From Phytomonospora endophytica (lineage in GTDB: Bacteria > Actinomycetota > Actinomycetes > Mycobacteriales > Micromonosporaceae), in assembly GCF_014202425.1 (NCBI RefSeq), contig NZ_JACHGT010000017.1, forward strand, positions 1-64,000: a stretch of 64,000 nt of DNA. The letters run 5' to 3'. A model generated the notes under the pieces. That model was not told the DNA's origin. It saw only the letters and a program-made list of their open reading frames with translations, and ran no database searches. Position 1 is the stretch's first letter, and every line of letters begins with the position of its first letter. Positions 8,277-16,518 of the stretch are shown piece after piece. The position numbers and the translations under genes are program-made.

Positions 8277-8912
8277 GTGGGGCGTGATGTGGAGGTGGAT
8301 GTGGGCCTGGTAGTCGCAGCGTGTGCCTGCCGGTCGCAGGGTTTCGGGTGTGGGGATCTGTCGGGTCCGGCGTAGTGCGGCGGTGATCAGGTCGGCGGTG
8401 AGGGAGCGCAGGTGCGGGTTCTCGCCGGCGAGGGCCAGGCAGCGGCGGACCGTGGTGAGTTCGGCGGTCGCGGCGGCTTTGGTGGCGAAACCGTAGCGGC
8501 GCAAGGGGTTGCGGCGCCTGCCGTCGTGGTGGGGTGGGAGTTTGCACTGGTATTTCCAGGTTCCGTGCCTGCTCGACCAGCGCCCGAGTGCGTCGTGGAG
8601 TTTCGGGCATGTCGGGCCGAGTTTCTGGTTGGTGTCGGGGTCGCGGCAGGTGCAGTGCTTGGCGATACCGCCACGGGTTCGTCTCTGGTGATGTCGTGGT
8701 GGTCTGGTGCCGATCAAGGTGATCAGGTCGGCGGTCGCGACTCGGTAGGCGGCGTCCCTCCCGCCTGCTTGGAACACCCGGACCGGGAACTCGCCTGCGG
8801 CGGCGAGCCGGTAGGCCTTGGTGCGTTCTATGCGCAGGGCCTGTGCGGCGGTGTCGAGGTCGACTACGACCGGCAGTGCCAGTAGTTCGCGCTCGCTCAT
8901 GCCCTTGGTCAC
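8277..8912 (-). pseudogene. Decapitated excisionase-integrase: helix-turn-helix plus arm-binding domain, no catalytic domain
   Basis: Starting at GTG 8912 (ATG 8900 is an alternative), residues 10-70 are an excisionase/MerR-like helix-turn-helix (DLDTAAQALRIERTKAYRL). Residues 80-150 form the arm-type N-terminal domain of actinobacterial tyrosine integrases, with the cysteine pattern HCTCRDPDTNQKLGPTCPKL and the KYQCKLPP and YGFATKAAATAEL blocks. Residues 192-212 (LRPAGTRCDYQAHIHLHITPH) match the first helix of the core-binding domain. There homology stops, and the R-H-R-Y catalytic domain is missing. The GTG overlaps the stop of the methyltransferase gene upstream (GTGA). The product could at most bind DNA. 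Confidence 0.7.
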
Positions 8913-9781
8913 GACACAGCCCTCATGTGCTGGTCCCCGGTTTTGGTGAACACGAGGATGTCTTCGTGGACGATGACGGCGACCGGGCGGCCGGCGGAGG
9001 TGGAGCGGCGGGCGTAGTCGAGGGCGAAGAAGGACGGTCGGCTGGCCAGGCGCCCCCGGCGCCATGCCGCCAGCAGCGCCACGCAGCGTTCGGCGGGTAC
9101 GAGTCCGGCTTGGTGTGCGGCGGCGGTGACCAGGCCTGGCAGGTCGACGAGTTCACCGCCGACCCGAAAGGGCCTGGTCGCCACCACGACCCGGCCGTGT
9201 GCGGCCAGCAGGGTGGAGCAGCCGGTGAGGATGTCGGCCAGGTCGTCCAGCAGTTGGGGAAGCGGCCGGTGGGCGAGGTTGGCGCGATCGTGGCCGTAGT
9301 CGCGGTCGAAGCGCACGAGCCCGGGGGTGTCGGCGGGTAGGTCGCGGGCGGTCATGACCCGCCCGTGGACGCCCGGGCCATAGGGAGGGGACGTGACGAC
9401 CAGGTCGATTCGGCCGTGCAGGTCGGGGAACAGGCCCGGCAGGCCGCGAGCGTCGCCGGTGCGCATGGTCGCCGACAGGCCCGCGCGCCCGGCCCGTCGC
9501 AGGTTCGCTGCGGCGACGGCCGACCAGCGGGGTTCGAGTTCGACGCCGCACGCGTGCCGCCCGGCCCGCAGGGCTTCGACCAGGGTGGTGCCGATCCCGC
9601 ACATCGGGTCGAGGACGAGGTCGCCGGGACTGGTGTAGGCGCCGATGGCGTGGCGGGCGATCGCCGGGAGCATCTTGGCCGGGTGCGGTGTGGAGGCCCT
9701 GACGTAGTGGCGGCGCTGGGCTTGGGGGGAGTCTTGGGCGGTGGCCCATACCGAGCCCCATTGCCGGTGGCGTCTGCTCAC
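8909..9781 (-). CDS. Site-specific DNA methyltransferase (amino-MTase, SPPY type)
   Basis: This 290-residue enzyme carries the S-adenosylmethionine-binding motif DPMCGIGTT (residues 58-66), the acidic ribose-binding GVELEPRW, and the catalytic TSPPYG (about 130-135). These mark exocyclic-amino DNA methyltransferases (N4-cytosine or N6-adenine). No restriction endonuclease gene is adjacent. On a mobile element such solitary enzymes usually protect the incoming DNA from host restriction. The GTG start overlaps the end of the previous gene (GTGTGA) and its stop overlaps the integrase remnant, so three genes are translationally coupled. Confidence 0.85.
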   Translation of the reverse strand: MSRRHRQWGSVWATAQDSPQAQRRHYVRASTPHPAKMLPAIARHAIGAYTSPGDLVLDPMCGIGTTLVEALRAGRHACGVELEPRWSAVAAANLRRAGRAGLSATMRTGDARGLPGLFPDLHGRIDLVVTSPPYGPGVHGRVMTARDLPADTPGLVRFDRDYGHDRANLAHRPLPQLLDDLADILTGCSTLLAAHGRVVVATRPFRVGGELVDLPGLVTAAAHQAGLVPAERCVALLAAWRRGRLASRPSFFALDYARRSTSAGRPVAVIVHEDILVFTKTGDQHMRAVS

Positions 9782-10407
9782 ACCGGGCGCCGCGGGTTGG
9801 CGAAGACGTAGACGTCGCGGTGGGAGCGGGTGTGCGCCCGGCGGCGGCGTTTTCGGTCGTTGAGGTTGGCCTCGGTGGTGACCGCCTCATCGAGGACGGC
9901 GCCGGAGACGGTCACCAGGTGCTGGGTGAACGCCAGGCCCACAGCGGCGGCGCCGGTGACGATCCCGGCGTGGGAGTCGGGTGTGGCGCACATGACCGCG
10001 AGGTGCCCGCCGGTGCGCAACGCTCCCCGCACCGCTGGCCACCAGCCGGGTGAGTGGGCCGCGTCGCTGGTGGCGATGACCAGGTCGGCTTCGTCGGTGT
10101 AGGCCGACACCGCGGTCGGTAGGTCGTCTGGGTCGACGAGGCGGATTTGTCCCAGGGCGCGCTGCTCGGTGGTGTCGAGGAGCGTGGTCGGGTCGGTGGG
10201 GACGAAGGCGATGCACCGTCGGCCCGCCGTGATCGCCGGCAGCAGCGCCGTGCCGGTGGTGTCGAGGATCAGGCCCTGTGGGCGGGTGTAGACGGCGATG
10301 AGGCCTTCGGGCAGCTGCTCCTCGACGCGGTGGGAGCCGGCCCACACCGACGGTGGCACATCGAGGTTGCCCGCCAGTGGGGCGGGGAGATCAGGTGTAT
10401 TGGTCAT
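9778..10407 (-). CDS. Methyltransferase-like companion protein
   Basis: The 209-residue protein precedes and overlaps the DNA methyltransferase gene. The middle, GLILDTTGTALLPAITAGRRCIAF, echoes motif I and the following strand of class I methyltransferases, but the glycine loop is replaced (DTTGTA). The later block RGALRTGGHLAVMCAT resembles the strand after motif VI. No catalytic (D/S)PPY motif is present. It looks like a degenerate or regulatory paralogue of the next enzyme. I chose ATG 10407, followed by MTNTPDLPAP; frames further upstream look non-coding. A triple 11-bp repeat lies about 90 bases before the start. Confidence 0.6.
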   Translation of the reverse strand: MTNTPDLPAPLAGNLDVPPSVWAGSHRVEEQLPEGLIAVYTRPQGLILDTTGTALLPAITAGRRCIAFVPTDPTTLLDTTEQRALGQIRLVDPDDLPTAVSAYTDEADLVIATSDAAHSPGWWPAVRGALRTGGHLAVMCATPDSHAGIVTGAAAVGLAFTQHLVTVSGAVLDEAVTTEANLNDRKRRRRAHTRSHRDVYVFANPRRPV

Positions 10408-10496
10408 GTGGTTCGTGCGGGCTGATCCGCTCCGCCACCGGAGGCAACCGCTTCTGTTTTTACACCACCGGCGGCGTCGCCGACCGGGATCGGTGA

Positions 10497-10524
10497 GGCA
10501 CAGGACAGGCACAGCACAGGCACA
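10497..10524 (-). promoter_or_regulatory. Direct-repeat operator A (three GGCACA units, 11-bp period)
   Basis: GGCACA occurs at 10497, 10508 and 10519, exactly 11 bases apart (read TGTGCC on the transcribed strand). It lies 90-117 bases upstream of the methyltransferase-companion gene. The same arrangement recurs at 11252, 26333, 35551 and 36415. The heptamer-plus-four spacing matches sites used by SARP-type activators. Confidence 0.65.
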
Positions 10525-10538
10525 GCGACCCGGGCACG

Positions 10539-10569
10539 CTCGGCCACGCCCACAACGGGCGTGGCCGAG
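10539..10569 (-). terminator. Strong hairpin, likely terminator of the small secreted-protein gene
   Basis: A perfect 13-bp stem (CTCGGCCACGCCC) with a five-base loop lies just past the stop of the gene ending at 10586. There is no T-run, as is common in actinomycetes. It also separates that gene from operator A. Confidence 0.65.
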
Positions 10570-10585
10570 AACGCCACGGGCTAGA

Positions 10586-11059
10586 TCACCTCGCGCCCAC
10601 CCGACACGAAGAGGCTGAACGGTCGCAATAGGTGTATCCGTAGCCCTGGTGCGTGTCATCCCAGACGAAGATGTACACCCTGGTGATGCCGCCGTAGTCG
10701 GCGCTGCCGTCGAGCGGGACATCACCGATCGTGTACCACTTGCCGGTGGCCGCGTTACCGCACAGCCCGGTGAACTCCGCCTCGTCGACGAGCTCTCCGG
10801 CCGTGTTGTTGCCCTGCAGCTGCAGGGTCCCGCACTCACCGGCATGGACCCAGAACTTCACCGACGTGAACGTGACCGAGCGGTTGTACCAGCTGATGCC
10901 GCCGGTCGCCTTATCGGCCAGCGCCCCCGATCCACCGGCGTGTGTGTAGGTGGCGGTGAAGCCGCCCGGCGACGCGTTCGCGGCGCCACCGGCTCCCACC
11001 AGCGCCACCGCGGCCAACCCGAACCCGATCACGGCCTGGAGCAGCCGTCGTCTGAGCAT
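10586..11059 (-). CDS. Small secreted protein, unknown function
   Basis: The 157-residue product starts MLRRRLLQAVIGFGL and has a typical signal peptide (Arg-rich n-region, hydrophobic core, cleavage near ANASPGG). A GAGGGAG ribosome site decides the ATG at 11059. The mature part is about 120 residues, beta-rich, with four cysteines (GECG, GLCG, TYCDR, SSCRV) likely forming disulphides. It may be released or wall-bound. It has its own promoter region with operator B and its own terminator, so it is monocistronic. Being under an island-type operator suggests a role in contact or entry exclusion, but this is speculation. Confidence 0.7.
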   Translation of the reverse strand: MLRRRLLQAVIGFGLAAVALVGAGGAANASPGGFTATYTHAGGSGALADKATGGISWYNRSVTFTSVKFWVHAGECGTLQLQGNNTAGELVDEAEFTGLCGNAATGKWYTIGDVPLDGSADYGGITRVYIFVWDDTHQGYGYTYCDRSASSCRVGAR

Positions 11060-11546
11060 CGTGACTCCCTCGATCAACGGCAACAGCGCATCGCAGCCCC
11101 TACCCGTCTGCGGCCGTGCCGGTGACGATCACGCTAGGTTTCTCCGGCTTCAGATCGGCTTCAGGCGACGCCGGCTCCGGCCTGGGGCGCGGTCGCGAGG
11201 CCGCGATATCCGCGCTTGAGCACCGCGACGGCCCCGAACCCGCATCCGCGCGGCACAGGCCAGGCACAACCCCTTGGTGATCGCGATGCGCTGTCCAGAT
11301 CGACCCGTGCGCAAGAAGGAAGCCGCCGTCAGGTGCGCCTTTTCGGCCTGGACTGGGACCACCGTGCCCACGAGCTCTGCCACCGTGCCAAAAGAACTGG
11401 AGTTGAACCTGGCGAGTCGACGCCCATGCGCGGTGACCGGTTCAGCCGGGCCGACGAGCCACCTCTGCTGCTATCCCATGCCGCTCATCCGGTGCGATGC
11501 CCGATGATTCGCCACGTCCCCGGCCTCATAGCAGCGTCCGCGTCGG
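11060..11546. other. Regulatory gap between secreted-protein gene and the LysM-SARP gene
   Basis: No convincing gene lies in these 487 bases. It contains operator B (11252-11268) about 190 bases upstream of the secreted-protein start. A short minus-strand frame (11150-11383) was considered and not accepted. The stretch must also hold the end of the regulator operon transcript; no obvious hairpin terminator was seen. Confidence 0.5.
11252..11268 (-). promoter_or_regulatory. Direct-repeat operator B (two GGCACA units, 11-bp period)
   Basis: GGCACA at 11252 and again at 11263, same orientation as operators A, C, D and E. It lies 193 bases before the start of the small secreted-protein gene on the minus strand. 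A third unit at the expected position is absent. Confidence 0.6.
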
Positions 11547-13778
11547 CTAGGGACCGTCGTTGAACAGTCCATAGGTGGCCTGGTCGGGTTCTTCGTCGAT
11601 GTCGCGCAGGGCTGTCTTGAAGGTGCGGAACAGGCGCAGGGCGGCGTCGAGGCGGCCGGCGGCCAGGTGGGCGGTAATGGTGCGCTGGTGGAGGGTCTCG
11701 TTGAGCGGGTCGAGGGTGCAGGCGGTGTCGAGGCTGGTGATGGCGGCCTGGGGGTTGCCGCTGTCGTGGTGGAGTTCGGCAAGGCGGATGTGGGCGTTGA
11801 CGGTGCGGTGGCGGAGGTTTTCGCGGACGGGGTCGGCCCATTCGCCGTCGCAGGCGGTGGCGAAGTCGGCCTGGTAGGCAGCGGTGGCGGCGGTGAGGTG
11901 CCGGGTTTCTTCTGTCGGGTCGGTGGTGTGGGCGGCGGTGTTGAGGTGGGTGTGGAAGCGCCACAGGTCGCAGTCGACGACGGTGGGGTCGAGGCCGTGG
12001 CGTTCGGCGGTGGTGGTGATGAAGGTGGCCTCGGGGTGGCCGGTGCTGGTGCGCAGCGCTTCGCGGGCGTTGGCGATGAGGGTGCGCAGGTGGTTGCCGG
12101 CCTTGGACATGGCGATGTCGGGGAGGAGTTCTTCCATGAGCGTGGCCGGTGAGGCGCCGTGGGGGTGCGCCCAGGCGAGGTAGGCGAGGAGTTCGCGGGT
12201 CTTGGTGCGCAGACCGATGGCGATGGGGTGGCCGTCGGCGGTGACGGTGATCGGCCCGAACACGCCGATGTCGGCCAGGGCACCGGTCGACTCCACCGCG
12301 ACGGTGGGCGCTGGGGCCAGGGGCTCGGCGGTGTTGGGTTCGGGTGGTGGGCGTTTGCTGGCCTCGGTGTCGGCGAGGGTGGCGAGGATCCCGGCGAGGT
12401 CGGCGCTCGTGAGGTGGTGGAAACGCGCGACAGGCAGCGCCGCCCCGGTGGTTTCGGTGACGTGGCCGTCGGTGTCGACGGTGGCCGTGGCCTTGGGCCA
12501 GGGGCCGAGGACGACGGTGGTGATGGCCAGTGCGGCGTGGTCACCGGCGTGGGCGGCGATGGCGGAATCGCTGGTGATGACCAGAAGCGGCCCGGGGGCG
12601 TGGCCGGGGTGGGTGTCGGCGTCGCGGAGGCGGGTGAGTATCTCGCTGTGGAGGGCTGTGGTGGTGTCCTCGCCCGCGGTGAGATTGCTCGGCGTGCCGG
12701 TCGGCTCAGGCAGGAGGAGCGTCAGGTCGTCGTCGCTGATGAGGACGCGGTCGCCTTCGGCGAGGTGTGCCGCCAGGAGGGCTCGGGCGGCGGCGTGGGC
12801 GCCGGGGCCGGTCAGGCCGATGCCGTCGCCGGGTAGGTCGCTGATGGCGACGGGCGCGTGGTGCTGGTCGGTGCCGGCGGTGTCGGGTTCGGGGTCGCCG
12901 ATGGTTTCGATGGCGGCGTCGAGGATGGAGCCGACTTTCGCCGGGATGGGCGTGACCGGGGTGGGCGTACCCGACCGGGTGTGGCGGCGCCGGCGGGCTC
13001 GGGCGAGGGTGACGCTGGCGGCGATGGCGGTGGCCAGGCCTGCGGCGATCCAGGCTCCGGTGGGGAGGCGGAAGCCGCCGTTGTCGTGCTGCGGGAACGG
13101 GCTTCCGGTGGTGGTCGGTGGTGTGGTGGGTGGCGGGGTGTCCGGCGGCGGTGGTTCGGGTGGGGGCGGGTTGGGTGGGGTGAGGGTGCCGGGGAGTTGC
13201 AGGGTCCATCCGGGACGGATGAGGGCGGGGCGGGTGAGGCTGCCGCCGTCGGATTGGCGGCGGTGTTCGTTGAGGTCGTAGATGTCCTTCCAGCGCTGCG
13301 GGTCGTGGAGTTGCCGGTCGGCGATGTCCCAGAGGGTGTCGCCGGCCCGGACGGTGTAGGTGCCGTTGACGGCGATACCGGCAGCGTCCGCGGTCTCAGG
13401 GGTACTCGCCGCAGCGGGGGTGGTGGTGATGGTCCCGGTGACGGCGGTGGTGGCCGCGGTGCCCAGGAGGAACGCGCTGATCGCGCCGACCGGGCCGGGG
13501 ACGCCCCACCGCTGCGCCTGGGGTGTGGGTTCTTCGCGGGCGAGGCGCACGATGCGGGCGATGATCGCCCACACGAGGGCGGCCCAGGTGATCCACCCGG
13601 CGATGACGATGATGTCGGCCAGAGTGTGTTCGTCGGGTGCGGTGACCAGGACGCGCCAGTCCTCACCACGCGGGAAGCGGCCGGGCAGGGGTGACCCGTA
13701 TTGGAGGAGCAGCCACGGGAGCCCGACGATGATCGCGGCGAGGAACAGGGCGCGGATCGTGCCGTAGACCCATCGCAT
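11547..13778 (-). CDS. Membrane-anchored LysM-SARP (BTAD) transcription factor
   Basis: The 743-residue protein starts at ATG 13778 behind an AGGAG site and overlaps the previous stop (TGATG). Hydrophobic segments at about 8-27, 53-72 and 95-112 precede a LysM domain (about 139-196, YTVRAGDTLWDIADRQL). A long Pro/Thr linker (TPPNPPPPEPPPPDTPPPTT region) and a fourth segment (about 245-265) ending in RARRRRH follow. Arg-rich loops place the LysM domain outside and the C-terminus inside. From about residue 500 comes an OmpR-like winged helix (IGVFGPITVTADGHPIAI, RTKTRELLAYLAW) and then a bacterial transcriptional activation domain of TPR-like helices to the end, the SARP layout. It probably senses peptidoglycan and controls island promoters. 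Confidence 0.85.
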   Translation of the reverse strand: MRWVYGTIRALFLAAIIVGLPWLLLQYGSPLPGRFPRGEDWRVLVTAPDEHTLADIIVIAGWITWAALVWAIIARIVRLAREEPTPQAQRWGVPGPVGAISAFLLGTAATTAVTGTITTTPAAASTPETADAAGIAVNGTYTVRAGDTLWDIADRQLHDPQRWKDIYDLNEHRRQSDGGSLTRPALIRPGWTLQLPGTLTPPNPPPPEPPPPDTPPPTTPPTTTGSPFPQHDNGGFRLPTGAWIAAGLATAIAASVTLARARRRRHTRSGTPTPVTPIPAKVGSILDAAIETIGDPEPDTAGTDQHHAPVAISDLPGDGIGLTGPGAHAAARALLAAHLAEGDRVLISDDDLTLLLPEPTGTPSNLTAGEDTTTALHSEILTRLRDADTHPGHAPGPLLVITSDSAIAAHAGDHAALAITTVVLGPWPKATATVDTDGHVTETTGAALPVARFHHLTSADLAGILATLADTEASKRPPPEPNTAEPLAPAPTVAVESTGALADIGVFGPITVTADGHPIAIGLRTKTRELLAYLAWAHPHGASPATLMEELLPDIAMSKAGNHLRTLIANAREALRTSTGHPEATFITTTAERHGLDPTVVDCDLWRFHTHLNTAAHTTDPTEETRHLTAATAAYQADFATACDGEWADPVRENLRHRTVNAHIRLAELHHDSGNPQAAITSLDTACTLDPLNETLHQRTITAHLAAGRLDAALRLFRTFKTALRDIDEEPDQATYGLFNDGP

Positions 13779-15289
13779 CACAGGCTCCTTCCTGGCGGGT
13801 CGAGGTGCTGGTCGCGCACGGTCGCGGTCAGCGTGATGGCGGCACGGACGGTGAGGGCGGCGATGAACACCACGCACGCGACGGTCCCGGTGCCGGCCGA
13901 GACGGTGAGGAGGTAGGCCAGGGCCAAAGGCACCGTCACCGCGATGACGATCGTGCGCTTCGGCGACAGGACCAGGCCGGCGGCGGCGGCCAGCCCGATC
14001 AGTCCGATGCGGGCGATGAAGGCGCTGCTGGTCGACATCTGCGCGAACAGCGGCTCGGCGACCCTGATGACCAGGACAGCGAGGACGGCCAGGGCGATGG
14101 CGTGCATGGGCGGCCACAGCCGCCGTGCCGGTGGTGTGTCGGGGTGCAGATGGATCGCGACACCGGTCGCGGCATAGGCCGAACTGACCGCGATGGTGGG
14201 CAGCACCGTCCACAGCAGAGGACCGCGGGCCTGGACGTAGGCGATCGAGGCCAGCAGCAGCCCGGTCGCGCCCGCGGCGACCAGGCCACCGGCGGCGTCG
14301 TAGGCGAGCCAGGCCCCGGCCAGGCGCCAGTCCCACACCCGGTGCCGGGCCAGCCACCAGTGCGCCAGGAGCATCGCCGCGGCGGTGGTGGCCATGGCCA
14401 GCCCGACGGCGGCGACGGCGAGGTGGCCGGGTGAGAACACCGGGATCGGGCCGCCGGCGTCGTAGCCGAGTTCGGTGCCGCCGATGACCGAACCGGCCAA
14501 GGCCAGCGACAACACCGCGGTCGCGGCCGCCGACAGGACTCCGGCGGGCGGGACGTGTGGCGGTGCGGGTGTGGCGGCGCGGGCATGGGCGTTGGCGACG
14601 GTGATGGTGTGTTCGGCCAGGGCGAGCGGTGAGATCTGGCCGATGGGGATGTCGGTGGTGAGGTGGGCGGTGAGGTGGGCGGTGGCGGTGGGTTCGCCGA
14701 TCACGATGAGCCGTGCCGGTGGGGCCGCCAGGTCGGCGTCGGTGCACAGGGCGTGGATCCAGGTGTGGAGTTCGGTGGCCAGTGGTGTGGTGTCGGTGCT
14801 GCGCTGTCGGGTGTGCTGGGCGAGGACGCGGGTCTGGTTGTCGGTGTGGCCGAGTGCGGCGAGGTGGTAGTCGTTGTCGGTCAGCGCGGTGATGGCCACG
14901 GCCACCTCGCCGGGGGCGACGTTCGCGGCGGTGAGGATGACCTCGGCGGCGGGCACGGTCCGCAGTACGGTCACGCCCGCTTCGGTGGCGGCGCGGTGCC
15001 AGCCGGCGCGGCGGGCCGGGCCCCAGTCGGCGGGGATGGCGGCGATGGCCTCGATGCCGTCGGGGGTGATGGTCGCCGCGGCGGCGACGGTGCGCCAGAC
15101 CTCGACGTCGGGTGTGCCGGGTGCGATGGGCAGCAGGGGCCAGGCGGTGAACATGACCGGGGTGGTGTCGGTGCCGTTGTCACGGATCGCGGCGAGGGTG
15201 GTGAGCGACCACCACACGCCGATCCGGGTCCGTGGCCGGTGGGGGTGGTCTGGCGCGATGAGGCCGCGAAGGATGTGTCCGGTCCTCAT
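13778..15289 (-). CDS. Polytopic membrane protein preceding the LysM-SARP regulator
   Basis: The 503-residue protein has a soluble N-terminal half (1-245) with alternating strands and helices and a LIVIGEPTATAH stretch. About eight transmembrane helices follow (from VLSAAATAVLSLALAGSV to VVFIAALTVRAAITL). Its stop and the next ATG share one base, so synthesis is coupled to the regulator and a physical complex is likely. No enzymatic motif is recognised. It may be the sensor or anti-activator partner of the LysM-SARP protein. Confidence 0.7.
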   Translation of the reverse strand: MRTGHILRGLIAPDHPHRPRTRIGVWWSLTTLAAIRDNGTDTTPVMFTAWPLLPIAPGTPDVEVWRTVAAAATITPDGIEAIAAIPADWGPARRAGWHRAATEAGVTVLRTVPAAEVILTAANVAPGEVAVAITALTDNDYHLAALGHTDNQTRVLAQHTRQRSTDTTPLATELHTWIHALCTDADLAAPPARLIVIGEPTATAHLTAHLTTDIPIGQISPLALAEHTITVANAHARAATPAPPHVPPAGVLSAAATAVLSLALAGSVIGGTELGYDAGGPIPVFSPGHLAVAAVGLAMATTAAAMLLAHWWLARHRVWDWRLAGAWLAYDAAGGLVAAGATGLLLASIAYVQARGPLLWTVLPTIAVSSAYAATGVAIHLHPDTPPARRLWPPMHAIALAVLAVLVIRVAEPLFAQMSTSSAFIARIGLIGLAAAAGLVLSPKRTIVIAVTVPLALAYLLTVSAGTGTVACVVFIAALTVRAAITLTATVRDQHLDPPGRSL

Positions 15290-15302
15290 CGGCGTCTCCG
15301 GT

Positions 15303-16340
15303 CTACTCGCTGACGTAGGCGAGGTTGTCGCGGTGCCAGACCATGCGGCCCGCGGTCAGTTCGACCCAGCCTCCGGGGCTGAGGGCGATGCTGTGGGTCT
15401 TGGCCTCGCCGTCTTGTTCGAAGGTCGCGGTGGCCCGGCCGGGGGTGAGGGTGGTGACCTCCAGTGCTTTGAGTTCCCCGATGGTCAGCGCCAGCTCGGG
15501 GTAGGCGTCGATGCGCCAGGAGATGTGTTCCGGCCACGGCAGACCGGCCTCCAGGCGCAGTGGGCAGCCGGGCACGACGGTGGCCTCGTCGCCGGCGCCG
15601 GCGGCGCAGTCGTCGAGGTAGGTGTCCACGAGGGTCGACAGGCGCGGGGCGAGGTCGGTGCGCGGGGTGATCGGTGGCGCGACGGTGACCGACTCGGCGG
15701 TCCCGGACACCACCAGGGGCACCTCCCCGGCCGCGGTGAAGGTGTCGTGTTCGGCGGTGCCGACGGTGTACACACCGGGCAGGAGCCTCTCCCCCGCTTG
15801 GAGGGCGGTGCCGTTGACGGTGGCGAGCAGGCCGGTGGTGTGCGGCGGCCAGGTGATCGTCACGCGGCTGCTGGGCGGGGTGATCGTCCACGGGCCCCAG
15901 AAGTGGGTGCGCGCGGCGGTGAGTTCGGTGCGCCAGCGGGTTCCGGCCAGGTCGAAGCCGACGACGACGAGGGCGAGGTCGGGGGTGATGGGGTGGACGG
16001 TCTCGACGGTCGGGTCGGCCGGCGGCTGGTAGGTGTCGTCGGTGATCAGGTCGGTGCGGATGCCGTTGGCCGGGGCGGTATCGCGCTCAGCGAGGGCGGT
16101 GAAGAACGCGGTGGCGGCGGCGTCGGGGGTGAACAGGATGCCGCGGGCGGCGTGGACGAACATGCCGGAGGCGACGAGGAGGGCGAGGGCGATCAGGCCG
16201 GTGTTGGCGACCCAGCGGGGCAGGTGCACACCGGAGGTCCAGATCCCGTCGATGCCGGGCGTCTCAGGGACGTCGAAGCCCGATGGGGAGCTTTCGGTAG
16301 CGTGCCCGCCGTGGTGGGCGGGGCTGCTTGTGGCGTCCAT
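15303..16340 (-). CDS. Single-pass membrane protein, first gene of the regulator operon
   Basis: The product (345 residues from ATG 16340; a start at 16370 would add ten) has a short cytoplasmic tail. One transmembrane helix follows (about 46-64, TGLIALALLVASGMFVHAA), then a large outer domain. The segment just after the helix (FTPDAAATAFFTALAERD) looks like the NTF2-like fold of VirB8/TcpC-type conjugation proteins. The remainder is beta-rich, with two cysteines near LDDCAAG and PGCPLR. TcpC-like proteins form the outer part of Gram-positive conjugation channels. The likeness is by eye and modest. Confidence 0.6.
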   Translation of the reverse strand: MDATSSPAHHGGHATESSPSGFDVPETPGIDGIWTSGVHLPRWVANTGLIALALLVASGMFVHAARGILFTPDAAATAFFTALAERDTAPANGIRTDLITDDTYQPPADPTVETVHPITPDLALVVVGFDLAGTRWRTELTAARTHFWGPWTITPPSSRVTITWPPHTTGLLATVNGTALQAGERLLPGVYTVGTAEHDTFTAAGEVPLVVSGTAESVTVAPPITPRTDLAPRLSTLVDTYLDDCAAGAGDEATVVPGCPLRLEAGLPWPEHISWRIDAYPELALTIGELKALEVTTLTPGRATATFEQDGEAKTHSIALSPGGWVELTAGRMVWHRDNLAYVSE

Positions 16341-16518
16341 CGCCACCACCCCCGTATGGCCATGCTGCAACCATGATCCACTCGTGGTGGGGTGTTCGGC
16401 AAGGATCCCGGGGTGGAAAATGCCGGTGTTCTCCCCGAGGCGGTGACGTGTGGGGCCGGCGTGACCATCGGGGCGATCATGAGCGTCTACCAGGGCGGAT
16501 GCACGTGCACGACGGCGA

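Noticed and set aside
10539-10569. The 13-bp inverted repeat considered as an attachment or replication site
   Set aside because: Its position directly after a stop codon and before the next promoter fits a terminator better, and no second copy was found.
11150-11383. 77-codon minus-strand frame in the gap before the secreted-protein gene
   Set aside because: Its second half is an Arg-rich non-coding-looking stretch, and it covers operator B; no ribosome site.
12202-13281. Long plus-strand frames opposite the LysM-SARP gene
   Set aside because: Low-complexity Gly/Val/Arg-rich antisense frames without domains; the minus-strand protein has clear domains.
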